Part shown: positions 1 through 5,524 of the stretch, one piece after another | Layout of the letters: every line of letters begins with the position of its first letter | Position numbering within the stretch: the first letter of the stretch is position 1 | DNA from: Phycisphaeraceae bacterium | GTDB taxonomy: Bacteria; Planctomycetota; Phycisphaerae; Phycisphaerales; Phycisphaeraceae | Length of the DNA stretch: 7,458 bases | Direction of reading: 5' to 3' | Assembly: GCA_003552605.1 (NCBI GenBank) | Contig: PUNN01000122.1 | Span: 1-7,458, forward strand | Notes under the pieces: model-generated | What the model saw: the letters and a program-made list of their open reading frames with translations, nothing else | Databases searched by the model: none | Told to the model about the DNA's origin: nothing | Program-made: the position numbers and the translations under genes

Positions 1-78
1 GTCCTCGCACATGATGCAGGCGAGGTTGCAGTCATCGGGGTTCGTATCGAAAGTAATCCGCCACGGCGTGTTGGTCAT
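1..78 (-). CDS. Radical SAM protein, N-terminal fragment (cut by window edge)
   Basis: Only the first 26 codons are in the window, starting with ATG at 78..76 and running off the left edge. The fragment contains C17, C21 and C24 in a CNLACIMC context, which is the CxxxCxxC signature that binds the [4Fe-4S] cluster cleaving S-adenosylmethionine in radical SAM enzymes. The preceding stretch (ITFDTNPDDCN) resembles radical SAM proteins, often of the SPASM type, found near glycosyltransferase genes; that resemblance is from memory. The start is supported by an AGGAGG on the minus strand (positions 92..87), 8 nt from the ATG. The gene follows the glycosyltransferase stop codon by 3 nt, so the two are almost certainly co-transcribed. 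Substrate and C-terminal domains cannot be seen. The radical SAM call is strong for such a short piece; anything more specific would be a guess. Confidence 0.8.
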   Translation of the reverse strand, partial: MTNTPWRITFDTNPDDCNLACIMCED

Positions 79-81
79 CTT

Positions 82-1419
82 TCAATCCTCCTGTACCCTG
101 ACGCCCGCGCATGAAGAGCGCTGACCCGTCAGGAGCTCATTGTAAATGGACTCGATCGCAGCCACATGGCTCTTCATCGAAGGCACATCACCGTCCTTCG
201 AGTAGTAGTAACCACGAGTGCCCAGAGTGGCTGCCCATTCAGGTTGATCAACAAACCGCTGCATTTGCTTCGCAAGCGCAGTCGGGTTGCGGTGCTCAAA
301 CAAGAGGCCATTGACCTCATGTTTGACATACTCCGCCATACCGCCGGCGTCGGCAGTGATGACAGGTACGCGCGCCTGCTGAGCCTCGTGAATCACCAGC
401 GGCGAGTTCTCCAGCCAGATGGATGGCACAACGATCGCATCCACTTGGTTGAAAACATCATGAACGATGTCCGTGTTGCGGTATTCATCACACCACATGA
501 TCCGCCGACTGACCTCGGGGAGCAACCTCTCACATCGCAACTTGAGTGGCTTCGTGTTCTCCAGTGTGTGACGTCCCCAAATCTTCAGGTGGCAGTCGCC
601 TTGCACACGTGCAAAAGCTTCGATCAGGTGGTGAATTCCCTTGGCAGGGATATGAGTACCGATGTAGCCGAAGACAAACTTGCCATCCGGCGTTCGGCGT
701 CGGTGTCGTAATCGATCCAGATTGAAGCCATAGTCGAGGAAGGTAAGACGATCAGCGGGCAAGCCGAACTCGTCGCGGTATCTGGCCAGCAGATGGCGCG
801 AAGGAGCAATGTAACGGTCGACGTGCCGCAGCATCTCTCGAACGTGTTCCATCCTTCGCTGGACCCAGTCCGTCCAATGGGACTCGTCCCGTGCCACTTC
901 TCCGGGTGCCCCAGAGTAGTAACGTCGATAGCAATGACGGGCGCATTTCACGTGATCCTGGCCGTCACAAAGCGCGTACACATCCTCATTGTCCTCAGGG
1001 AACATCTGGATGAACTGTCCACGCGGGCACATAAGCCAGAAGTCGTGAAGCGTGTAGATAATAGGAACACCCAACTGAACGGGCACAGCTAGCAGCGATG
1101 TCGAAAGGTGGTTGAGGTGCTGAACATGCACGACGTCGGGACGAAACTCCCGAACGAGTTTCTCGAACTGTGCGTCGATCTGCGGGTGACGATAGCAGTC
1201 GCGAAAGCGAGGCAGGTTGACGATCACCAAAGGCACGCGCGCATCGTCGATGTCGCTTTCGCGTGTCGTGCCGTAAGCAGGCAGGAATGGATCTTCCTGC
1301 CTGCAGAAGACCAGAACTTGATGCCTGTCAGCAAGCGTTTGTGTGAGCGCCTGCGTGTAGACCTCCGAGCCGGCGTTGAAGCGCGGCGGGTATCCATGGA
1401 CGACCATCAGGATGTTCAT
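82..1419 (-). CDS. GT4-family glycosyltransferase with Cys-rich insert
   Basis: A 445-residue GT-B fold glycosyltransferase, expected to transfer a sugar from a nucleotide-sugar donor to a cell-surface glycan or lipid-linked precursor at the cytoplasmic face of the membrane. The N-terminal Rossmann half begins NILMVVHGYPP and has the glycine-containing NAGSEVY loop (residues 15-21), PDVVHVQH (94-101) and LHDFW (124-128). The C-terminal half has FGYIGTHIPAKG (250-261) and the retaining-enzyme E-x7-E motif at E337 and E345 (ENSPLVIHE), followed by ADAGGMAEYV (356-365). Between the halves is a cysteine-rich stretch: C131 in CPRG, then C151, C159 and C163. An upstream ATG at 1482 in the same frame would add 21 residues, but the GT4 fold normally starts at the NILMVV strand, so I chose 1419. 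No strong Shine-Dalgarno precedes either start. It is followed 3 nt later by the radical SAM gene. Donor and acceptor sugars cannot be told from sequence. Confidence 0.92.
   Translation of the reverse strand: MNILMVVHGYPPRFNAGSEVYTQALTQTLADRHQVLVFCRQEDPFLPAYGTTRESDIDDARVPLVIVNLPRFRDCYRHPQIDAQFEKLVREFRPDVVHVQHLNHLSTSLLAVPVQLGVPIIYTLHDFWLMCPRGQFIQMFPEDNEDVYALCDGQDHVKCARHCYRRYYSGAPGEVARDESHWTDWVQRRMEHVREMLRHVDRYIAPSRHLLARYRDEFGLPADRLTFLDYGFNLDRLRHRRRTPDGKFVFGYIGTHIPAKGIHHLIEAFARVQGDCHLKIWGRHTLENTKPLKLRCERLLPEVSRRIMWCDEYRNTDIVHDVFNQVDAIVVPSIWLENSPLVIHEAQQARVPVITADAGGMAEYVKHEVNGLLFEHRNPTALAKQMQRFVDQPEWAATLGTRGYYYSKDGDVPSMKSHVAAIESIYNELLTGQRSSCAGVRVQED
87..92 (-). promoter_or_regulatory. Strong Shine-Dalgarno for the radical SAM gene
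   Basis: The minus strand reads AGGAGG here, 8 nt upstream of the ATG at 78. It lies inside the last codons of the glycosyltransferase gene. It fixes the start of the truncated downstream gene and implies that it is translated independently although co-transcribed. Confidence 0.75.
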
Positions 1420-1619
1420 GGCTCGGGGGCTCCATCGAAAGTGCGACGGAGTTGCGGCAAGAACCGCAAAAACACCGCGCAATGATCAACACTCGAGGGA
1501 AAGATGAGGGGGCAGCCATTACCAGCATCTGCCGTCGTGAGGCATAAGCCACAACGTCCGGATTCGTGCGGTCCGCTGCATTAGATGCGCACCAGGGGTT
1601 CCTCATCGACCCTCAACCA

Positions 1620-1678
1620 CGAAGACCATTACCCGCCGCGCAGGGCCGCTTGAGGACAGCTGATCGGCAAGGTCTTCG
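1620..1678. repeat. Interrupted inverted repeat
   Basis: CGAAGACC (1620-1627) and GGTCTTCG (1671-1678) are exact reverse complements with a 43-nt spacer. A second pair, CCTCAA (1611-1616) and TTGAGG (1650-1655), is interleaved with it. Such imperfect dyads occur in attachment sites and operators, but 8 bp at this spacing could be chance. Confidence 0.3.
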
Positions 1679-1832
1679 CAACTGGCAAACAGCAACTGAT
1701 ATTAGCAGACACGAAATCGGTCCACAACACGGAAGCCAGTGCTCACGCTGACTGAGCGGCAACGCCGCCGCTGAAAAACGTGGCCTCCCTGCCGATCCCA
1801 CGCAAAATTTCCACCCCTTCTGCAAAAAGACA

Positions 1833-1850
1833 AAGGTGGAGGGCCACCTT
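1833..1850 (+). promoter_or_regulatory. Short hairpin upstream of the recombinase operon
   Basis: AAGGTGG (1833-1839) and CCACCTT (1844-1850) form a perfect 7-bp stem with a 4-nt loop, followed by GTTT. It ends 10 nt before the Shine-Dalgarno of the first operon gene. It could be an operator, a weak transcription terminator or a 5'-leader structure affecting translation; the T run is too short to call it a terminator. CCACCCCTT at 1811-1819 could compete for the same AAGGTGG arm. Confidence 0.35.
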
Positions 1851-1860
1851 GTTTAACTGC

Positions 1861-1868
1861 GGAAGGAG
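1861..1868 (+). promoter_or_regulatory. Shine-Dalgarno deciding a GTG start
   Basis: GGAAGGAG lies 5 nt upstream of the GTG at 1874. The next in-frame candidate, ATG at 1907, has only an AGG directly touching it, which cannot serve as a ribosome binding site. This favours the GTG start. Confidence 0.6.
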
Positions 1869-1873
1869 CCGCC

Positions 1874-2125
1874 GTGCCACGTCACAACCGACTTCGTCAC
1901 GCCAGGATGACGCCAGTGGATCGCCGGCGGGAGATCGTCGCGATCCTATCCCATGGGCTTTGCCGCATGCATGATCGTGCAGGTTCGAGGGCTGAAGAAT
2001 CTCGTCGCACTTCCCCGAATCCCGCTTGCTTTCCTGGCGAAAAGGCCGCTCAGTGTGTCTCGAACGCCGCCCCGCCCCCGGAAGTTGTGGTTAGCGGGGC
2101 CGAGAACGACGAGGACGCACGATGA
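1874..2125 (+). CDS. Small protein, first gene of the recombinase operon
   Basis: An 83-residue protein of unknown function. I start it at GTG 1874 because of the strong ribosome binding site in front; ATG 1907 would give a 72-residue version beginning MTPVDRRREIVAIL. The N-terminal third contains a probable amphipathic helix (MTPVDRRREIVAILSHGLCRM, residues 12-32), followed by a low-complexity tail rich in Arg, Ser, Pro and Ala with no membrane segment. From memory, short proteins with a similar helix followed by a variable tail precede DUF2924 and recombinase genes in other bacteria, which supports a real gene; I could not test this. Its TGA overlaps the next ATG in the sequence ATGA, the same junction used one gene further on. 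The operon architecture is the main evidence. It might be a partner protein or a leader peptide for translational coupling. Confidence 0.6.
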   Translation: MPRHNRLRHARMTPVDRRREIVAILSHGLCRMHDRAGSRAEESRRTSPNPACFPGEKAAQCVSNAAPPPEVVVSGAENDEDAR

Positions 2126-2655
2126 GCGACCACACCATCAGAAGGGAGCTGGCGTTGCTGCAGAAAATGACGCCGAGGCAGCTCCGGCAGCGCTACCGCG
2201 AGCTCTACGGCGATGAGGCCCGGTCGGGCAACCGGCTGTGGCTGCTCCGCCGCTGCGCCTGGCGGATGCAGGCCCTGGCCGAGGGCGACATGGCGGCACG
2301 GGCCACGCGGCTCCGCGAGCGGGCCCTGGCGATGGCCAATGATGCCGATCTGCGGGTCATCCCGCCACGCGACCCGGCCCCGCCCGCGGCCCCGGAAGCG
2401 GCCGGGCCGCGGCAGGTGGTGGCGACGGACCTGAAGCCGGACCAGCGCCTCCCCATCGCCTACACGGTGCTGACCCGGCCGTTCAAGGGCCGGCTCTACA
2501 CCGTCACCGTCCTGCCCCAGGGCTTTGAGTACGATGGCGATATCTACCAGAGCCTCTCCGGTGTCGCCCACGCCATCACCGGCAGCCACTGGAACGGGTA
2601 CCACTTCTTCAAGAAGGCGATGTTGAACGCCGTCAAGCCCGAGGAGCCCCGATGA
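2122..2655 (+). CDS. DUF2924 domain protein
   Basis: A 177-residue member of the DUF2924 family, whose function is not established. The N-terminal half (about residues 5-72) is helical and basic, with the family pattern LRQRYRELYG (21-30) and NRLWLLRRCAWRMQALAEG (37-55). A Pro/Ala-rich linker (81-97) leads to the C-terminal half, with GRLYTVTVLPQGFEYDG (123-139), YQSLSGVAHAITGSHWNG (142-159) and FF (162-163). That last block is the most conserved part of the family and resembles the RAMA-type fold proposed to read DNA, which is my inference. GAGGA at 2111-2115 lies 6 nt before the ATG. It overlaps the gene before and the recombinase after by 4 nt each (ATGA), so it is translationally coupled to both. 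In many genomes DUF2924 genes sit next to a serine recombinase as here, suggesting an accessory or regulatory role in recombination. No catalytic residues are evident. Confidence 0.85.
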   Translation: MSDHTIRRELALLQKMTPRQLRQRYRELYGDEARSGNRLWLLRRCAWRMQALAEGDMAARATRLRERALAMANDADLRVIPPRDPAPPAAPEAAGPRQVVATDLKPDQRLPIAYTVLTRPFKGRLYTVTVLPQGFEYDGDIYQSLSGVAHAITGSHWNGYHFFKKAMLNAVKPEEPR

Positions 2656-4217
2656 AGCAGGCTGATTCCAGGCAGAAGCCAGTGGTGCGGTGCGCCATCT
2701 ACACCCGCAAGAGCACCGATGAGAACCTCGAGCTCGATTTCAACTCGCTCGATGCCCAGCGCACATCTGCCGAGAACTACATCGCCAGCCAGAAGCACGA
2801 AGGCTGGGTCTGCCTCGAGCAGCGATACGATGATGGTGGCTTCTCCGGGGGAACCATCGAGCGGCCCGCCTTCCAGCGGCTTATGGCCGACGTCGAGGCC
2901 GGCACGATCGATGTCATCCTGGTCTACAAGATCGACCGGCTCAGCCGCTCGCTGCTGGACTTCGCCCGGATCATGGAGGCGCTGGAGCGATGCAATGTCT
3001 CCCTGGTCAGCGTCACGCAGCAGTTCAACACCAGCACCTCGATGGGGCGGTTGACGCTGAACATCCTGCTGAGCTTCGCCCAGTTCGAGCGGGAGATCAT
3101 CTCCGAGCGCACCCGTGACAAGATCGCCATGGCGCGGCGCAAGGGCCGTTGGACCGGTGGCGCGCCGGTTCTGGGCTACGACCCCATCCGCGACAACCGC
3201 GGGACGCGCCTGGTGGTCAACGAGGAGGAGGCCGAGCAGGTTCGGGGCATCTACAGCAAGTACCTCGAGCTGGCCTCGATCCAGGCAACCATCAACTGGC
3301 TGGACGCCAAGGGCTGGCGGAACAAGGTCTACACCACCAGCAAGGGCAAGCCACGCGGCGGGAAGGACTTCGACAAATCCACCCTCCAGAAGCTGCTGAC
3401 CAACCGCCTCTACCTCGGCCAGATCGTCCACAACGATGAATGCTACGACGGTGAGCACGAGGCCATCGTGGACGAGGACGTATTCGGCCGCGTGCTGGGC
3501 CAACTCGCCCGCAACCGTAACTGCGGCGGCAAGTACCAGCGAAACAAGTACGGGGCACTGCTAAAGGGGCTGGTGCGTTGTCGGCACTGCGGCAGCGGCA
3601 TGAGCCACCACCACGCCACCCGCGGGCAACGGCGCTATCGCTACTACGTGTGCCATACGGCCCAGAAGAAGGGGTGGGCGGCCTGCCCCTATCCATCGCT
3701 GCCTGCGGGCGAGCTCGAGCAGTTCGTCCTCCAGCGCATCAAGGAGACGACCGGTGACCGGGCACTGCTGGGCGACGTGGTCACACGTGCCCGGGGCGAG
3801 CTCGAATGCCAGATCGAGGCGTTGCGGCAGCATCGCAGCCTTCGCGAGAACCGTGCCAAACGAGTCAACCATGACATCAACGAGCTGACCGCGAGCCCGG
3901 TGATGCACGGCGGGCCGGCGGTCTCAGCCGAGCTGGCGCGGCTTCAGGATGAGATGACCGAACTTCAGAAGCAGATCACGGACTTGAACCGACAGATCGT
4001 GGAGCTCGAACACCGCATGATCGATGAAGATGAGCTCACCGGCGCGCTCGAGGCGTTCGATCCCATGTGGGAGCGGCTCCGCCCCGATGAGCGCGCTCGG
4101 GTGATGCACCTGCTCATCCAGTGCATCGAGTACGACGGGGCGAACGATGAGATCGCCATCACCTACCACCCGGCGGGGCTGCAGGCCTTCGCCGCCATGG
4201 AGGCCTCCCATGCCTGA
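2652..4217 (+). CDS. Large serine recombinase (site-specific integrase)
   Basis: A 521-residue large serine recombinase, which cuts both strands at short attachment sites through a phosphoserine-DNA link and rotates the ends to integrate or excise DNA. The resolvase catalytic domain spans about residues 12-165. S21 in YTRKST is the nucleophile, with R19 beside it, followed by the conserved SLDAQR (32-37), DDGGFSG (60-66), KIDRLSRS (93-100, supplying R96 and R99) and the helix QFEREIISERTRD (144-156). The recombinase domain follows at about 173-285 (GYDP, LYLGQIVHN). A zinc ribbon is formed by C310, C313, C334 and C345 with HHHATRGQRRYRYYVC between. A coiled coil lies at about 381-457, the part that controls directionality in this family. 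No stop or frameshift interrupts it, and all catalytic residues are present, so it is probably active. GAGGAG at 2641-2646 lies 5 nt before the ATG. It overlaps its upstream neighbour by 4 nt and the downstream HTH gene by 8 nt. Confidence 0.95.
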   Translation: MKQADSRQKPVVRCAIYTRKSTDENLELDFNSLDAQRTSAENYIASQKHEGWVCLEQRYDDGGFSGGTIERPAFQRLMADVEAGTIDVILVYKIDRLSRSLLDFARIMEALERCNVSLVSVTQQFNTSTSMGRLTLNILLSFAQFEREIISERTRDKIAMARRKGRWTGGAPVLGYDPIRDNRGTRLVVNEEEAEQVRGIYSKYLELASIQATINWLDAKGWRNKVYTTSKGKPRGGKDFDKSTLQKLLTNRLYLGQIVHNDECYDGEHEAIVDEDVFGRVLGQLARNRNCGGKYQRNKYGALLKGLVRCRHCGSGMSHHHATRGQRRYRYYVCHTAQKKGWAACPYPSLPAGELEQFVLQRIKETTGDRALLGDVVTRARGELECQIEALRQHRSLRENRAKRVNHDINELTASPVMHGGPAVSAELARLQDEMTELQKQITDLNRQIVELEHRMIDEDELTGALEAFDPMWERLRPDERARVMHLLIQCIEYDGANDEIAITYHPAGLQAFAAMEASHA

Positions 4218-4659
4218 GCAAGGCGTGACGAACCGGCATGCTCTTTCCTTCATCCGCGAGCACAACGCCCGCCGTGCCCGCAGGCAGGTGACCGAGGCGG
4301 CGTCGCCGCCGCAGGAGGCGGGCAGGCAGCCACGGGTGTCGCGACTGATGGCCCTGGCCCTGCGTTTCCAATACCTCCTTGAGCGGGGTGCCGTCCGTGA
4401 CCAGGCCGAACTCGCCGAGATCGGACACGTGACCCGGGCGCGGATCACCCAGATCATGAACCTGCTGCATCTTGCCCCGGACATCCAGGAGGCGCTGCTG
4501 ACGCTTCCCCGGGTCACCATCGGCCGCGACCCCTTGGTCGAGCGCCAGCTCCGGGCGATCGCCACGGAACTCGATTGGGGTCGCCAGCGGGCCGCCTGGC
4601 GGGTACTACAGCAGCGGCGACCGCCAACGGCCCCGACGTGCGACGGGGCGCGGAGTTGA
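4210..4659 (+). CDS. Small helix-turn-helix protein of the recombinase operon
   Basis: A 149-residue DNA-binding protein. Residues 64-83 (DQAELAEIGHVTRARITQIM) form a helix-turn-helix of the ParB/KorB-like type, followed by NLLHLAPDIQEALLTLP (84-100), a block I recall as conserved in small uncharacterised proteins next to serine recombinases. Residues 1-45 are basic and probably flexible (RRARRQ), and the end (136-149) is low-complexity. There is no nuclease or ATPase motif, so it is unlikely to be a full ParB. The start at 4210 has GGAGG at 4199-4203 with 6-nt spacing; an earlier in-frame ATG at 4147 lies deep in the recombinase gene and was not used. The 8-nt overlap with the recombinase means the two are made together. 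Likely roles are transcriptional control of the operon or directing the recombinase (a directionality factor); both are inferences. Confidence 0.8.
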   Translation: MPEQGVTNRHALSFIREHNARRARRQVTEAASPPQEAGRQPRVSRLMALALRFQYLLERGAVRDQAELAEIGHVTRARITQIMNLLHLAPDIQEALLTLPRVTIGRDPLVERQLRAIATELDWGRQRAAWRVLQQRRPPTAPTCDGARS

Positions 4660-4786
4660 CAGGACACCGATGCGTTGAGTATCAAGTCAATGGCATCGAT
4701 CCGTGCCCCAGTGGCACCCTGCGGTCATCTTGGGTGCGGAGCGGGCAGTGGGGCAAGGGCATGGGGTTAACTGGAGGGCACAGGCC
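4660..4786. other. Short intergenic region with nested inverted repeats
   Basis: The 127 nt between the recombinase operon and the lipoprotein gene contain GCACCC (4714-4719) paired with GGGTGC (4732-4737), and outside it TGCCCC (4704-4709) paired with GGGGCA (4750-4755). The stem is asymmetric (4-nt against 12-nt internal loop) and has no T run, so it is a poor terminator. It may be an operator or part of an attachment site at the right end of the mobile cassette. No promoter is obvious. Confidence 0.4.
4773..4777 (+). promoter_or_regulatory. Shine-Dalgarno deciding a GTG start
   Basis: GGAGG lies 9 nt before the GTG at 4787. It selects that GTG over the upstream in-frame ATG at 4703, which would add 28 residues in front of the signal peptide, and over the ATG at 4814, which would remove its basic N-terminus. 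Confidence 0.65.
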
Positions 4787-5296
4787 GTGAACAATCGTTT
4801 CAGGTGCATCGTGATGGGATGTGCGGTGGTGATGCTCATGCTGGGATTGGGCGGCTGCAGCGCAACGCACAAGGCGACATCGTTGAAGGCGGAGAACGAC
4901 GCCCTGCGCGAGGCGCTGGAGGAGGCCGAGGCCGCACGCGAACGGGCCGAACAGCAAGCCGCCGAGATCAGGCAGCAGTGGCAGGCTGCCCAGGCGGAAT
5001 TGGAAACGGCCCAGGCTCATGCGGCCGTGGAGAAACAGATTTACGAGCGCGAAAGGCAGGAGCAAACCACTCAAATGCGCGAGCTCATGGAGCGGATGCG
5101 TGGAATCAACCGACGGGCACAACAACTGCAAGAGCTCACGGACCGCGCCAAAGCGCAATTGCGGAGGCAGGACCAGGCGATCGAGGAACTCCATGCGTAT
5201 CGCGAACGGCTCGATCAAGTCCGGCGGCACATGGAGCATCAGTCAAGCATTGAAATTGGCCCGCCGCCGCGTATGCCGGAAGTGGATGAGCCTTGA
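4787..5296 (+). CDS. Coiled-coil lipoprotein
   Basis: A 169-residue secreted lipoprotein. From GTG 4787 the protein begins MNNRFR (basic n-region), then a hydrophobic stretch (residues 7-23) ending in a lipobox LGGC with the lipidated cysteine at C24, the site for diacylglyceryl transfer and signal peptidase II cleavage. Serine, not aspartate, follows the cysteine, which in enteric bacteria favours sorting to the outer membrane. Residues 33 to about 150 are almost entirely charged, Glu/Gln/Arg/Ala-rich helix with heptad spacing (for example LKAENDALREALEEAEAARE), indicating a long coiled coil. The C-terminus (157-169, GPPPRMPEVDEP) is proline-rich. No enzymatic domain is seen. It is separated by 127 nt from the recombinase operon and by 234 nt from the XRE gene, so it is probably its own transcription unit. 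It might be a periplasmic spacer or scaffold, but function is unknown. Confidence 0.78.
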   Translation: MNNRFRCIVMGCAVVMLMLGLGGCSATHKATSLKAENDALREALEEAEAARERAEQQAAEIRQQWQAAQAELETAQAHAAVEKQIYERERQEQTTQMRELMERMRGINRRAQQLQELTDRAKAQLRRQDQAIEELHAYRERLDQVRRHMEHQSSIEIGPPPRMPEVDEP

Positions 5297-5342
5297 CCTC
5301 CGGCGGCCGCGGGGATGTGATGCGGTCAGTCGGATGCGGATG

Positions 5343-5369
5343 TCTCACGCGAAGTCGCGAAGAAGAGAG
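5343..5369. repeat. Degenerate CGCGAAG-type intergenic repeat
   Basis: CGCGAAG occurs at 5348-5354 and again at 5356-5362, within TCTCACGCGAAGTCGCGAAG followed by an AAGAGAG purine run. Purine-rich repeats of the form 'cacgcgaag-n-cgcgaag' are, from memory, scattered between genes in several bacterial phyla. A single copy is seen here, so its status as a dispersed repeat is inferred. Confidence 0.35.
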
Positions 5370-5494
5370 ATGGGGCGTCGGGGTGGGGGCTGGCCTTCAT
5401 GCGGAGATGCTTTACGCAGTAGAGGGATGTGGGGTGCCCTTGGCGGCTTTTCCGACAGTGCCCATCCATCGCTTTGGCATTTCAGCCCACATCG

Positions 5495-5510
5495 ACCTTG
5501 GGCCCAGGGT
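5495..5510. promoter_or_regulatory. Candidate operator palindrome for the XRE repressor
   Basis: ACCTTGGGCCCAGGGT is a 16-bp dyad in which 7 of 8 base pairs are symmetrical; the only mismatch is T5498 against G5507. It ends 20 nt before the XRE start codon, where an autorepressor would act on transcription. XRE-family dimers commonly bind dyads of about this length. The binding role is an inference. Confidence 0.45.
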
Positions 5511-5519
5511 CCATGGCAC

Positions 5520-5524
5520 GGGAG
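5520..5524 (+). promoter_or_regulatory. Shine-Dalgarno deciding the XRE start
   Basis: GGGAG lies 6 nt before the ATG at 5531. The alternative in-frame ATG at 5513 overlaps this element and has only a poorly spaced AGGG in front, so 5531 is preferred. Confidence 0.6.

Larger units (their letters stand above)
1420..1873. other. Divergent intergenic region, no convincing gene
   Basis: These 454 nt separate the minus-strand glycosyltransferase from the plus-strand recombinase operon. Short open frames exist on both strands but none has a good ribosome binding site or recognisable sequence. The visible structure is an 8-bp inverted repeat (CGAAGACC at 1620-1627, GGTCTTCG at 1671-1678), a CCTCAA/TTGAGG pair nested around it (1611-1616 and 1650-1655), an AGCGGC/GCCGCT pair near 1755-1772, and a tighter hairpin at 1833-1850. 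Promoters for both divergent units should lie here, but I found no clear -35/-10 pair. The region may also hold the left end of the inserted recombinase element. Confidence 0.6.

Noticed and set aside
166..1485. Several plus-strand frames opposite the glycosyltransferase
   Set aside because: All are antisense to a complete GT4 gene with its E-x7-E motif. None has a domain or good ribosome binding site.
2544..3503. 319-residue open frame on the minus strand
   Set aside because: It is antisense to the DUF2924 end and the recombinase, whose catalytic motifs are unmistakable. Long antisense frames are expected in GC-rich coding sequence. The translation is low-complexity and has no recognisable domain.
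3924..4685. 253-residue open frame on the minus strand
   Set aside because: It is antisense to the recombinase end and the HTH gene, rich in Ser, Arg and Cys as expected for a shadow frame.
5303..5310. GCGGCCGC palindrome after the lipoprotein stop as a terminator
   Set aside because: It has no loop and no following T run; such GC palindromes are common by chance in this composition.
5343..5369. CGCGAAG units as a CRISPR array
   Set aside because: The units are 7 nt at an 8-nt period with no spacers and only two copies.
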